This document shows, piece after piece, positions 38,856 through 48,097 of a stretch of 64,000 bases of DNA. The DNA lies in contig CANJLC010000001.1 of the NCBI GenBank assembly GCA_947475445.1, forward strand, positions 248,001-312,000. Direction: 5' to 3'. Numbering within the stretch: position 1 is the stretch's first letter; each line of letters opens with the position of its first letter. The translations under genes and the position numbers were made by a program. Origin of the DNA: Alphaproteobacteria bacterium (GTDB lineage: Bacteria; Pseudomonadota; Alphaproteobacteria; Micropepsales; Micropepsaceae). The notes below the pieces were generated by a model. The model was not told where the DNA came from. It saw nothing but the letters and a program-made list of their open reading frames with translations, and did not search any database.

Positions 38856-38878
38856 GGCGCGGGCCTGAGGCCCGCGCC
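38856..38878. terminator. GC-rich hairpin between convergent genes
   Basis: GGCGCGGGCC and GGCCCGCGCC form a perfect 10-bp stem with a TGA loop. It lies ten bases past the DedA-like stop and 13 bases before the trcR stop. There is no T-run, so any terminator role is uncertain. Confidence 0.5.
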
Positions 38879-38890
38879 GTCCCCATTGAA

Positions 38891-39586
38891 TCAATCTTGT
38901 TCCAATTCGCTCGACGGATTATAGGTGTCCGGGGCGGGTTCGCCGTGCGACGGCTCTTCCTCGCGGGGCGGCAATTCCGTCACCGGCGCCAAGGTCTCGC
39001 TCACCGGCTTCAGGCTGGCGCCTTTCTTGGCGGCGCGCTTCTGGGCGCGTTCATGCTTGGCACTGGCGCGGGTCACGGCCAGGTCCAGTTCCAGCTGCGA
39101 GCAAAGTCCCAGCGTCACCGGGTCCACCGCCTTGATGTTGGTGGCGTTCCAGTGCGAGCGCCCGCGGATTTTCTGGATGGTCGCCTTGGTCGTGCCGATC
39201 AGCTTGATGATGTCGGCATCGGCGAATTCGGGATGGTTGCGGATGATCCAGTAAACCGCATCGGGCTTGTCCTGGCGCTTGGACACCGGCGTATAGCGCG
39301 GCGCGCGCTTCAGGCGCACGCCCGGCATCTTGTGCTTGGGCGTCATCATCTTCAGGCGCTTCTTGGGATCCTTCTCGGCCTCTTCGATCAGTTCGCGGGT
39401 CAGCTGGCCGCTGGTCACCGGGTCCTGGCCCTTGATGCCCTTGGCGACGTCATCATCGGCGATGCCTTTGACCTCAAGCGGATGCAGGCCGCAGAATTCG
39501 GCGATCTGCTCAAAGGTCAGCCCGGTATTGTCCACCAGCCAGACGGCGGTGGCTTTGGGCATCAGCGGCTTTTGTTCGACGGCCAT
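38891..39586 (-). CDS. trcR: Cell-cycle transcriptional regulator TrcR (DUF1013)
   Basis: 231 residues. The N-terminal ~150 match DUF1013: PKATAVWLVDNTGLTFEQIAEFCGLHPLEV, VYWIIRNHPEFADADIIKLIGTT and the KIRGRSHWN helix. The first segment looks like a helix-turn-helix. The C-terminal ~60 are low-complexity and acidic. TrcR is reported as a conserved alphaproteobacterial factor associated with RNA polymerase and cell-cycle genes. It lies near rcdA and ctrA, which fits that role. Confidence 0.85.
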   Translation of the reverse strand: MAVEQKPLMPKATAVWLVDNTGLTFEQIAEFCGLHPLEVKGIADDDVAKGIKGQDPVTSGQLTRELIEEAEKDPKKRLKMMTPKHKMPGVRLKRAPRYTPVSKRQDKPDAVYWIIRNHPEFADADIIKLIGTTKATIQKIRGRSHWNATNIKAVDPVTLGLCSQLELDLAVTRASAKHERAQKRAAKKGASLKPVSETLAPVTELPPREEEPSHGEPAPDTYNPSSELEQD

Positions 39587-39698
39587 AGGCTTTTCCTTTC
39601 CCGGGCGAGGCTTTCAGACCCCGTCCCTTCGCTCGATTGTTGGATGTTCGAGGAAGGCCGGTCTTGTAGCCTTTTAGCCCCTGAAAGCAAAGGCTTTT

Positions 39699-40679
39699 CT
39701 AGTCCAAAGTGAGCAGGATTTTGCCGATATGGGCGGAACTGGCCATGATTTCATGGGCTTTTTGGGCCTGCCCCAGGGGCAGGCGGGCCTCCACCACCGG
39801 CTTGATCCGCCCTGCCGCCACCAGCGGCCAGGCCTCCCGGTCCAGGGCATCGCGGATAGCGGCCTTCTCGGCCACCGAACGGCCCCGCAAGGTGGTGGCC
39901 ATCAGCGTCAGGCGCTTCATGATCATGGGCGCGAAATTGATCTCAGCCGTCATGCCTTGCATATAGGCGATGTTGACGATGCGGCCCCACATCGCCGCCG
40001 CCGCCATGTTGCGCTGGACATAGTCGCCGCCGACCATGTCCAGGATCACATCCACGCCGCGGCCCCCCGTTTCTGCCTGGATCACGGCCACGAAATCTTC
40101 CGTTTTGTAATTGATGGCGCGCTTGGCGCCCAGCGCCACACAAGCCTGGCACTTGGCGTCATTGCCCGCCGTGGTGAATACGGTATGGCCGCGCGCCGCC
40201 AGAAGCTGGATCGCCGTGACGCCGATGCCGCTGGAACCGCCATGCACCAGAACGCTTTCCTTCGCCTTGAGCCGGCCGCTGTCCCAGATATTGGTCCAGA
40301 CGGTGAAAAGCGTTTCGGGAAATGCCGCTGCATCCACCAGCTCCAGCGAGTCCGGTACCGGCAAGCAGGATGACTGCGCCGCGGTGGCATATTGCGCATA
40401 GCCGCCGCCGGGGACCAGGGCGCAGACCCTATCGCCCGGCTTCCATTCCGTGACGCCCTGGCCCAGGGCCGCGACAGTGCCCGAGACTTCCATGCCCAGA
40501 ATGGTCGATGCGCCGGGCGGTGGTGGGTAGCCGCCCTTTGCCTGCATCAGGTCGGCGCGGTTCAGGCCCGCGGCGGCAACCTGGATGAGGATTTCGCCGG
40601 GCGCTGCTTGCGGCTTGGGCGCGTCCTGCAACACCAGGCGCGATGCCGGGCCGGGGTTTTCAATGCCGATGGCCTGCAT
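39699..40679 (-). CDS. NAD(P)H-quinone oxidoreductase, PIG3/QOR type
   Basis: 326 residues, medium-chain dehydrogenase/reductase without structural zinc. GroES-like N-terminal domain (AAGLNRADLMQAKGGYPPPPGAS) then a Rossmann fold with LVHGGSSGIGVTAIQL for NADPH. The PIG3 group reduces quinones one electron at a time; substrate is unassigned. It is divergent from the DUF1192 gene and convergent to no gene downstream; trcR stands 112 bases away on the same strand. Confidence 0.88.
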   Translation of the reverse strand: MQAIGIENPGPASRLVLQDAPKPQAAPGEILIQVAAAGLNRADLMQAKGGYPPPPGASTILGMEVSGTVAALGQGVTEWKPGDRVCALVPGGGYAQYATAAQSSCLPVPDSLELVDAAAFPETLFTVWTNIWDSGRLKAKESVLVHGGSSGIGVTAIQLLAARGHTVFTTAGNDAKCQACVALGAKRAINYKTEDFVAVIQAETGGRGVDVILDMVGGDYVQRNMAAAAMWGRIVNIAYMQGMTAEINFAPMIMKRLTLMATTLRGRSVAEKAAIRDALDREAWPLVAAGRIKPVVEARLPLGQAQKAHEIMASSAHIGKILLTLD

Positions 40680-40726
40680 GACAAGCTCCCTTGTTTTGCG
40701 ATATTCTTAAGCCAAAAGGCCAGCTC

Positions 40727-40918
40727 ATGGATAGCGACGATCCCAGCCCACGCAAGAAAGCGCCCGAAATCCACCTGGGCGAGGATATCTCCGCCCTTTC
40801 CGCCCATGAACTTGAAGCGCGCATCGCGCGGCTGGACGCGGAAATCGCACGCTGCCGCAGCGAAATTGCCGCCCGTCACGCCACCCGGTCCGCCGCCGAG
40901 AGTTTTTTCAAGCGCTGA
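40727..40918 (+). CDS. DUF1192 family small protein
   Basis: 63 residues starting at the ATG 40727. The pattern IHLGEDISALSAHELEARIARLDAEIARC is the DUF1192 core, a helical coiled-coil motif, ending AAESFFKR. Function is unknown, but the gene is commonly adjacent to the quinone oxidoreductase and rcdA in alphaproteobacteria, as here. Confidence 0.82.
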   Translation: MDSDDPSPRKKAPEIHLGEDISALSAHELEARIARLDAEIARCRSEIAARHATRSAAESFFKR

Positions 40919-41061
40919 TTGTGGTTGTTCATCAGCGTTAATATTCACAGCAGGAATCTGTCCCTGTTGTCCACGGCGCAATATTTACCAAGCAACAGGC
41001 TTTCGCCCTGCGCCGGCAATTGCTAGCGTGCCGCCAACAGTTCAAGAAACAAGGGGCATGC

Positions 41062-41565
41062 ATGCTGCGCGGCGAAGTCGAAAATCTCAACGGCCTGACG
41101 CAGCAGGGATTCACGGGCTCCGCCCTGTTTGAAAAAACTTTTGATGAAGGCATGGCGCTGGTAGAAGAAACCGCGCGCTATCTTGATGGCCGTGGCCGCG
41201 AGGAATCGCGCGGGCTGCCGCGCAAGGCGGCGATGCTCTATGCCGGTGAAAGCATGCGCGTCACCACGCGACTGATGCAGGCGGCCAGCTGGCTGCTGGT
41301 GCAGCGCGCCGTGCATGATGGCGACATGGAAGCCGAAATGGCGGCGGGCGAGCGCTATCGCCTAGGCTCGCGTGAAATCTGCCTGGGCAAATCCGCCGAT
41401 GGCGTGGAAAGCCTGCCGCCGGCGCTGCTCGACCTTCTGGAACGCAGCGACAATCTCTACCGCCGCATCGCCCGTCTCGATGATGTGCTGTTTGGCGATG
41501 CTGAACCCGCGGCTGGTGCGCGAGGCCAGCAGGACGCCCTGGCCCAGGCCTTCGGTTCAGAGTAG
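41062..41565 (+). CDS. rcdA: Protease adaptor RcdA (DUF1465)
   Basis: 167 residues from the ATG at 41062, which has AAGGGG upstream. DUF1465 features include FEKTFDEGMALVEETARYLDG, the YAGESMRVTTRLMQAASWLL helix and PPALLDLLERSDNLYRRIARLD. In Caulobacter RcdA binds CpdR-primed ClpXP and delivers CtrA with PopA. The C-terminal tail, which binds ClpX partners, is short and disordered here. ctrA lies 3.4 kb away. Confidence 0.88.
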   Translation: MLRGEVENLNGLTQQGFTGSALFEKTFDEGMALVEETARYLDGRGREESRGLPRKAAMLYAGESMRVTTRLMQAASWLLVQRAVHDGDMEAEMAAGERYRLGSREICLGKSADGVESLPPALLDLLERSDNLYRRIARLDDVLFGDAEPAAGARGQQDALAQAFGSE

Positions 41566-41640
41566 GGCGCGGTCCTTTTCGCCCCTAGCCAGGAACGAAA
41601 ATTCCTCGCGCCCAAGTTTGAAACATCGCGCTTGGCAATA

Positions 41641-41668
41641 AAAAGGCGGCCATTTCGGGCCGCCTTTT
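41641..41668. terminator. Bidirectional terminator between rcdA and rpmE
   Basis: AAAAGGCGGCC pairs with GGCCGCCTTTT around a six-base loop. Read on the plus strand it ends in Ts, and on the minus strand too, so it can serve both convergent genes. Confidence 0.8.
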
Positions 41669-41689
41669 CCAAATCTCTTGATTGCGCGA

Positions 41690-41923
41690 CTAGATGTCCG
41701 CGGGCTTCACAAAGCCGGCGAACTTCTTGTTGAAGCGCGTCAGGCGGCCGCCACGGTCCATCAGCTGCTGCTGACCGCCGGTCCAGGCCGGGTGGGTGGT
41801 CGGGTCGATATCCAGCGTGACCTTCTGGCCCGCCGTCCCATAGGTGGTGCGGGTCTTGTAGGTGGTGCCGTCGTTCAACTGAACTTCGACAAAGTGATAG
41901 GCGGGGTGAATGCCCTTTTTCAT
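41690..41923 (-). CDS. rpmE: 50S ribosomal protein L31
   Basis: 77 residues beginning [19 protein letters not shown], with [19 protein letters not shown] and FNKKFAGF. The zinc-binding Cys residues of some L31 proteins are absent, so this is the Cys-minus form. It is a large-subunit bridge protein. Confidence 0.95.
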   Translation of the reverse strand: MKKGIHPAYHFVEVQLNDGTTYKTRTTYGTAGQKVTLDIDPTTHPAWTGGQQQLMDRGGRLTRFNKKFAGFVKPADI

Positions 41924-42064
41924 GACTAGGCCCTTTGGCTGGCAGAAGGCGGGGCTTATACGGGAGGCATCCCCGCCTGACAAGCCTTTTGGCCGGGAAA
42001 TCAGCCCTTTGGCGGGGCCCCCAAGGCCCTATATAAGCCCCTGAACCCTTGGATAAGCCGCCCT

Positions 42065-43873
42065 TTGCCCCCCCATAACAGCATCGAAGAAGGACGCATC
42101 TCCGGACGGCCAAAATCCCGGTCGGTGGCGCCCCTGCGCCAGGTCCTGCCGTTCCTGCGCCCCTACCGCTGGCGGATCGTGGCCGGCTTGGTCGCGCTCG
42201 TCTGTTCTTCCACCGCCACGCTGATGCTGCCCTTTTTCGCCCGGGGCCTGCTCGATCATGGCTTTTCCGCCCGCGAGGCCGGCGAGGTGGGCCGTTATTT
42301 TCTGGCCTTTGTCGCCGCCGCCCTGGTGCTGGGCCTGTCTTCGGCGACGCGCTTTTATTTCGTCACCTGGCTGGGTGAGCGGGTGACGGCGGATATCCGA
42401 AAAGCCGTGTTCGGCAATGTCATGAACATGACTCCGGCCTTTTTCGAAGTCACACGCACCGGCGAAGTCCTCTCGCGCCTCACCGCCGATACCACCCTGG
42501 TGCAGACCGTGGTCGGCTCCTCCGCCTCGCTGGCGCTTCGCAATCTGGTCACGCTGATCGGCGGCCTGGCGCTGCTCTTCTTCACCAGCCTGAAACTCAC
42601 CTTGCTGATCGGCGGCGCCGTCATCGCCATCATGCTGCCGCTGATCCTGTTCGGGCGCTGGGTGCGCAGTCTCAGCCGCGTCAGCCAGGACCGCATCGCC
42701 GAAAGCAGCGCCCGCGCCAGCGAAACCATCAACGCGGTCCAGACCGTGCAGGCCTTCACCCGCGAGCGCGACGAACGCGCCGGCTTTGGCAGCACTGTGG
42801 AATTGTCCTTCGGCGCCGCCATCACCCGCACCCGCGCCCGCGCCGTGATGACGGCGGTGGTGATTTTCACTTTCTTCACCGCGCTGGCCTGTGTGCTTTA
42901 TGTCGGTGCCCAGGACGTCATTGCCGGGGAAATGACCGGCGGGTTGCTGTTGCAATTCATCCTGCTGGGCGTGCTGGTGGCGGGCGGAGTCGGCTCCCTG
43001 TCGGAAGTATGGGGCGACTTGCAGCGCGCCGCCGGCGCCTCGGAACGCTTGATGGAATTGCTGCACCAGAAACCGGCCATCGCGCCGCCCACCAATCCGC
43101 TTGTCCTGCCCAAACCGGCCCGCGGCGCCGTGGCGTTCAAGAATGTCACCTTCCATTATCCCTCGCGCCCCGACAGCGCCGCGCTGAAGGATTTTTCGCT
43201 GTCCATCGCGCCGGGTGAAGCGGTGGCGCTGGTTGGGCCCTCCGGCGCGGGCAAATCCACCGTGTTCCAGCTGTTGCTGCGTTTCTTCGCCGCCAGCCAG
43301 GGCAAGGTCCTGTTCGACGGCGTGGACATTGCCGAGCTGGATCCCGTGACCCTGCGCCAGCACATCGCCGTGGTGGCGCAGGACCCGGTGATTTTTTCCG
43401 GCACCATCGCCAGCAATATCGGCTATGGCCGCGAAAATGCTTCGCTTGATGACGTGCGCCGCGCCGCCGATGCCGCTGCCGCCACGGAATTCATCGACAA
43501 GCTGCCGGATGGTTTTGATACGCTGGTGGGCGAGCGCGGCGTCACGTTATCGGGCGGCCAGCGCCAGCGCATCGCCATTGCCCGGGCCATCCTGCGCGAT
43601 GCGCCGCTGCTGCTGCTGGACGAAGCCACCAGCGCGCTGGACGCGGAAAATGAGCAATTGGTCCAGAAAGGCCTGGCCAATCTGATGGTGGGGCGCACCA
43701 CCCTGGTGATTGCCCACCGCCTCGCCACCATCCAGAAACTGGCCCGCATCGTGGTGATGGATGAGGGCCGTGTGGTGGCGCAGGGCAGCCATGGCGAACT
43801 GGTGGGGCAGGGCGGGCTGTATGCGCGCCTGGCCCAGCTGCAATTCGCCGGCGGCTTGCTGGAAAAAGCATGA
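42065..43873 (+). CDS. MsbA-like ABC transporter, fused permease/ATPase
   Basis: 602 residues. Six transmembrane helices (about 35-310) followed by an ATPase with Walker A GPSGAGKST, signature LSGGQRQR, Walker B LLLLDEATSALD and H-loop AHRLATI. This half-size exporter dimerises; family members move lipid A or drugs across the inner membrane. The start is a TTG at 42065, as there is no ATG before the first helix. It overlaps the next gene by four bases (ATGA). Confidence 0.92.
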   Translation: MPPHNSIEEGRISGRPKSRSVAPLRQVLPFLRPYRWRIVAGLVALVCSSTATLMLPFFARGLLDHGFSAREAGEVGRYFLAFVAAALVLGLSSATRFYFVTWLGERVTADIRKAVFGNVMNMTPAFFEVTRTGEVLSRLTADTTLVQTVVGSSASLALRNLVTLIGGLALLFFTSLKLTLLIGGAVIAIMLPLILFGRWVRSLSRVSQDRIAESSARASETINAVQTVQAFTRERDERAGFGSTVELSFGAAITRTRARAVMTAVVIFTFFTALACVLYVGAQDVIAGEMTGGLLLQFILLGVLVAGGVGSLSEVWGDLQRAAGASERLMELLHQKPAIAPPTNPLVLPKPARGAVAFKNVTFHYPSRPDSAALKDFSLSIAPGEAVALVGPSGAGKSTVFQLLLRFFAASQGKVLFDGVDIAELDPVTLRQHIAVVAQDPVIFSGTIASNIGYGRENASLDDVRRAADAAAATEFIDKLPDGFDTLVGERGVTLSGGQRQRIAIARAILRDAPLLLLDEATSALDAENEQLVQKGLANLMVGRTTLVIAHRLATIQKLARIVVMDEGRVVAQGSHGELVGQGGLYARLAQLQFAGGLLEKA

Positions 43874-44907
43874 GGCCGCTGGCCAAGTCCGCCTTGACGC
43901 TGGCCAGCGTCCTGGCCGGCCTGGCCGTGTTCTTCGTCATTCGCCACGCCATGGTGCAAGGCTTTTTTACCGGCGTTTCGCCGCTGTCGCCGGGCGTCTG
44001 CACGGCGGTGGCCAATGGCCTTGCCGGCCCGGAAGACTTCGAGATTGACGCCGCCCACAACGCGATTTTTGTCTCCGCCAGCAACCGCACCGGCGCCACA
44101 CCCAATTCCGCTCCAAAAGACGGCCTCTATCTTCTGAAGCTCAATGCGCCTTCCGCGCCCCCGGTGAAACTGGCGGGCACGCCGGCGGACTTTCATCCCC
44201 ATGGCATTTCCCTCTACCGCGCCCCGGATGGCGCGCTGACCCTGATGGCGATCAATCACCGCGCCAATGGCGGCCAGAGCATCGAGATTTACGATGTCCT
44301 GTTCGATGGCGAAACGCCCCGCCTCAGCCAGCAGATCGCCACCCAGGGCGGCCTGCTGGTCAGCCCCAACGACCTGGCTGCGGTGGCGCCAGACAAATTC
44401 TACGCCACCAACGACCACGTCACGCGCACAAAATTGGGCCGCTTTGCCGAGGATTATCTGCTTTGGCCGCATGCCGATGTGGTGGTGTTCAATGGCATGA
44501 GCACGCGCATCGCGGTCCAGCGCATGGCGCTGCCCAACGGCATCCTGGCCCGGGGCAAGTATCTGTATGTCACGATCATGAATGAACGCAGGCTGATGGC
44601 CTTTTCACGCGAGGATTTCACCGGAAATTTGACCGAGATCGGCTCGCTGTCATTGCCGGCAAGACCGGACAATATCTCGGCAGATGCGCAGGGAAATCTC
44701 ATCATCGCCGGCCAGGCCAAGCCCGGCTCGGCGCAGGTGTTCCGCGTCAAGCTTGGCGCCGACGGCGTGCCACTAAGCTACGATATGCTGTTCAGCGATG
44801 ATGGCACGCGGCTGAACGGCGCCAGCGTGGCCGCCATCCAGGGCGGCCACCTGTTCATCGGCTCAGCCCGCGACAGCAAAATGCTCGACTGCCAGATACA
44901 GAAATAA
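43870..44907 (+). CDS. Paraoxonase/arylesterase-like beta-propeller protein
   Basis: 345 residues with an N-terminal membrane anchor (LTLASVLAGLAVFFVI, residues about 8-26). The rest is a six-bladed propeller of the PON/SMP-30 type, with the signature SPNDLAAVAPDKFYATNDHV (calcium-site Asn/Asp) and PDNISADAQGNLIIAG. PON relatives hydrolyse lactones and aryl esters. It is coupled to the ABC exporter by ATGA, so it probably works at the envelope. Confidence 0.85.
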   Translation: MRPLAKSALTLASVLAGLAVFFVIRHAMVQGFFTGVSPLSPGVCTAVANGLAGPEDFEIDAAHNAIFVSASNRTGATPNSAPKDGLYLLKLNAPSAPPVKLAGTPADFHPHGISLYRAPDGALTLMAINHRANGGQSIEIYDVLFDGETPRLSQQIATQGGLLVSPNDLAAVAPDKFYATNDHVTRTKLGRFAEDYLLWPHADVVVFNGMSTRIAVQRMALPNGILARGKYLYVTIMNERRLMAFSREDFTGNLTEIGSLSLPARPDNISADAQGNLIIAGQAKPGSAQVFRVKLGADGVPLSYDMLFSDDGTRLNGASVAAIQGGHLFIGSARDSKMLDCQIQK

Positions 44908-44932
44908 AAAAGGCACCCGAAGGTGCCTTTTT
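44907..44932 (+). terminator. Rho-independent terminator after the paraoxonase-like gene
   Basis: AAAAAGGCACC pairs with GGTGCCTTTTT around a CGAA tetraloop; the stem begins inside the stop codon. It also reads as A/T-flanked on the other strand and so can end ctrA transcripts. Confidence 0.9.
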
Positions 44933-44955
44933 CAGAGCGCCCCAAAGCGTTTTAT

Positions 44956-45654
44956 TTAAGCGGCAACGATCTCATTGCCTTCCGGATCGCGCAGCACATA
45001 GCCGCGGCCCCAGACCGTCTCGATGTAATTGTCGCCATCGGTGGCTGCCGCCAGTTTCTTGCGCAGCTTGCAGATGAAGACGTCGATGATCTTGAGCTCC
45101 GGCTCATCCATGCCGCCATAGAGATGGTTCAGGAACATCTCCTTGGTCAGGGTGGTGCCCTTGCGGAGCGAAAGCAGCTCCAGCATCTGGTATTCCTTGC
45201 CCGTCAAATGGACGCGGCTGCCATCCACTTCGACGGTCTTGGCGTCCAGGTTGACGGTGAGCTTGCCGGTGGTGATGACCGACTGGCTGTGGCCCTTGGA
45301 ACGGCGGACCACGGCCTGGATGCGGGCGACCAGTTCGTCCTTGTGGAAGGGCTTGGTCATGTAATCGTCGGCGCCGAAGCCCAACGCCTTGACCTTGGCC
45401 TCGACAATGGCGTTGCCGGACAGGATGAGGACGGGGGTCTGCACCTTGGCAACCCTAAGGGCCTTTAACACTTCAAAGCCGCTCATGTCGGGCAGCTGAA
45501 GGTCCAGCAAGATAATGTCGTAGTCATAGAGCTTACCGAGATCGATACCCTCTTCACCAAGATCGGTGGTGTAGACGTTAAGGCCTTCGCTGCGCAGCAT
45601 CAGCTCGATGCTTCGCGCCATGGCGCTGTCGTCTTCAATCAGCAATACGCGCAT
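44956..45654 (-). CDS. ctrA: Cell-cycle response regulator CtrA
   Basis: 232 residues. OmpR-type: receiver with Asp51 ([11 protein letters not shown]), Lys in [20 protein letters not shown] and a C-terminal winged helix ([41 protein letters not shown]). It matches CtrA very closely. The last residues are Val-Ala-Ala; an Ala-Ala end is what ClpX recognises, consistent with RcdA-dependent turnover. The master regulator is phosphorylated by the CckA-ChpT relay and controls replication, division and flagellar genes. Confidence 0.98.
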   Translation of the reverse strand: MRVLLIEDDSAMARSIELMLRSEGLNVYTTDLGEEGIDLGKLYDYDIILLDLQLPDMSGFEVLKALRVAKVQTPVLILSGNAIVEAKVKALGFGADDYMTKPFHKDELVARIQAVVRRSKGHSQSVITTGKLTVNLDAKTVEVDGSRVHLTGKEYQMLELLSLRKGTTLTKEMFLNHLYGGMDEPELKIIDVFICKLRKKLAAATDGDNYIETVWGRGYVLRDPEGNEIVAA

Positions 45655-45735
45655 GTCAGGCCCCTCTTCGTCGTGTCGTGGGGGGCGAAGGCCCCTGCCA
45701 CGGTTAATCGGTTGCCAGACGGTAAGCGCAATTGG

Positions 45736-45832
45736 TTAACAGCAACTTTAACTTCTCGCCCTTTTTTTAAGGGCTTGGGAAGCCGGGATTAAGGAGCGGT
45801 TTCCGGCAAACCCGCCAATAATCCCTTGATTC
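45736..45832. promoter_or_regulatory. ctrA-fliI intergenic region with candidate CtrA and CcrM sites
   Basis: TTAA (45736-45739), then a second TTAA at 45748-45751 with an eight-base gap, a near match to the CtrA box TTAA-N7-TTAA. GATTC at 45828-45832 is a GANTC methylation site. Such sites are found in Caulobacter ctrA promoters. Binding has to be inferred. Confidence 0.45.
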
Positions 45833-45918
45833 GATTTGTTAAGTTTACCGCGGTTTAAATCCTTGGCCGCAAGATGGTGGTCAGACTCCCCGTGAAAAGG
45901 CGGCCAAAAAGGATGGCA

Positions 45919-47252
45919 ATGCGCGTTTTGCTCAAGGAAATAGAGGATATTCCGACCCTCACCCGGTTCGGCCGCGTGGCCCGGATCGAGGGTCTTGCCG
46001 TCGAAGTCACCGGCGCCCAGGGGGCTGTCAGCCTGGGGGGGGGCAGTGCCGCATAAGTATCAGAAATAACAGGAAAATTTCCTGCGAAGTGGTCGGCTTT
46101 CGCGATGGCCGCGCCCTGGTCATGCCGCTGGGCAGCCTGGATGGAATCACGCTGGGCGCCCGCGCCGATTTCGAAGACAAGCCTGCCGCCATTTATCCCT
46201 CAACCGGCTGGCTGGGCCGCGTCGTCAACGGCTTTGGCGAAGCCATGGATGGCAAGGGCGTGCTGGCGCAAGGCACGCAATCCTATGCGCTGAAGGCCTC
46301 ACCGCCGCCCGCGACAGCGCGCGGCCGCGTGGGCAAGAAACTGGATCTGGGCATTCGCGCCCTCAACACCTTCACCACATGCTGCGAAGGCCAGCGCATG
46401 GGTATTTTCTCGGGCAGCGGCGTGGGCAAGTCCACGCTGCTGGCCATGCTGGCGCGCAATTCCAATGCGGACGCCATCGTGATCGGCCTGATCGGCGAGA
46501 GCGGCCGCGAGGTCAAGGAATTCATTGAAGACGACCTGGGCGAAGAGGGCCTGAAACGCAGCGTCGTCATTGCCGCAACATCCGATGAAGCGCCGCTGGT
46601 GCGCCGCCAGGCCGCCTATGTTGCCATGGCGGTGGCCGAAAGCCTGCGTGATGCCGGCCTGAATGTGCTGCTGCTGATGGATAGCGTGACGCGCTTTGCC
46701 ATGGCCCAGCGCGAGATCGGCCTGTCGGCCGGCGAGCCTCCCGCTTCCAAGGGTTACACCCCCACCGTGTTTGCCGAACTGCCCCGCCTGCTGGAACGCG
46801 CAGGTCCTGGTCTGGCCGGCGCGCCGGGCTCCATCACCGGACTGTTTACCGTGTTGGTCGAGGGCGATGACCATAATGAGCCGATCTCGGACGCCGTGCG
46901 CGGCATCCTGGATGGCCATATCGTGATGGACCGTGCCATTGCGGAACGGGGCCGCTTCCCCGCCATTAACATTCTTCGCTCCGTCAGCCGCTCCATGCCC
47001 GGCTGCAACACGGAAGATGAGCAAAAGCTGGTGATTGCGGCTCGCAAGCCGCTGACCATTTACGAAGACATGGCCGAATTGATACGGCTTGGGGCCTATA
47101 AGGCTGGCACGAATCCTGAAGTGGACAGCGCGCCTATTTCCTCAGCCAGCTCAATCATGCCGGCGCGGCGCTGGACAAGACCAACCAGCAGATCGCCAGC
47201 AGCAAGATCGCCACCACCTATGCCGGCTTTGGCGACCAGACCCAGGTGCTGA
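45919..47252 (+). pseudogene. fliI: Flagellar export ATPase fliI, frameshifted and truncated
   Basis: The first part ([20 protein letters not shown]...) is FliI-like to about 46034, then a run of nine Gs (46035-46043) moves it out of frame to a stop at 46054. The same gene resumes in the -1 frame at [21 protein letters not shown] and continues through Walker [11 protein letters not shown] and the [12 protein letters not shown] block up to GTNPEVDS at about 47129. The final ~25 residues are missing, replaced by out-of-frame flgL sequence to a stop at 47252. FliI powers flagellar protein export; this copy is unlikely to be intact unless the G-run is misread. Confidence 0.88.
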
Positions 47253-48043
47253 CCGCCACCATGTACGCCAAGGCGCGCAACGACGCCTATTCGACCGCCA
47301 CTTCGCTGGCCACCACCCAGGCCGACATGCAGGACACCCAGCTGACCTCCCTGTCCGATCTTTCGGCGCAACTGAAAAAAGCCGTCACCGACGCAGTCGG
47401 CAACAATGACGCCGGCACGCTGATGAGCACCGTGCAGAACATTTTCGAACAGGTAACCTCGATCCTCAATTCCAAGGATGCCAGCGGCGACTATATCTAT
47501 GGCGGCGGCAAGACCGGCACCGCGCCCGTCACCGTCACCTCGCTCTCGGCCCTGGCGGCGCTTCCCGCCGTATCGGGCGCCTTCGTCAACGGGACGAACA
47601 AGAAATCGGTGCAGGTGGCCGATGGCCAGACGGTCGCCTATGGCGTCACCGCCTCGGATGTCGGCACCGGGCTGATGCAGTCGCTGAAGGACATCGCCGC
47701 ATTTGATGCCGGCGGCAGCGGCAATTTCTCCGCCACGCCCAATCTCACCCAGGCCCAGAACACGTTCCTCAGCGGCCAGATCACCACGCTGGGAAAGGTG
47801 AACAGCGCGCTCAACATCGCCACCGCCCAGAATGGCAACGCCTATAACCAGCTGAAAGCGGCCACCAGCCAGCAGAGCGCCATGTCCACCTTGTACTCGG
47901 GCTTTGTCTCGGGCCTGCAGGACACCAACCTGGCGGAAGCAGCCACCCAGCTGTCGCTGAACCAGACCGCGCTGCAGGTGGCGCTGCAGGTCACCGCCTC
48001 GCTTAACCAGTTGTCGCTGCTGAATTATCTGCCCATCAAGTAG
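47126..48043 (+). pseudogene. flgL: Flagellar hook-associated protein flgL, 5'-truncated
   Basis: A frame beginning [20 protein letters not shown] has the early flagellin/FlgL helix ([17 protein letters not shown]) and ends with the C-terminal FlgL helix LAEAATQLSLNQTALQVALQ and LLNYLPIK. It lacks its own start and the first residues, and abuts the fliI body in a different frame. The only in-frame start (GTG 47246) would drop the N-terminal coiled coil needed for filament contact. FlgL joins hook to filament. Other flagellar genes are absent. Confidence 0.8.
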
Positions 48044-48097
48044 CGCCGCAGCCCAAATTTAATTGCGGTTCCGCGCCCGCCCGCCTATAGCAGCGCC

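Noticed and set aside
45736-45752. Perfect CtrA binding box
   Set aside because: The two TTAA halves are eight bases apart rather than seven; it is listed only as a candidate.
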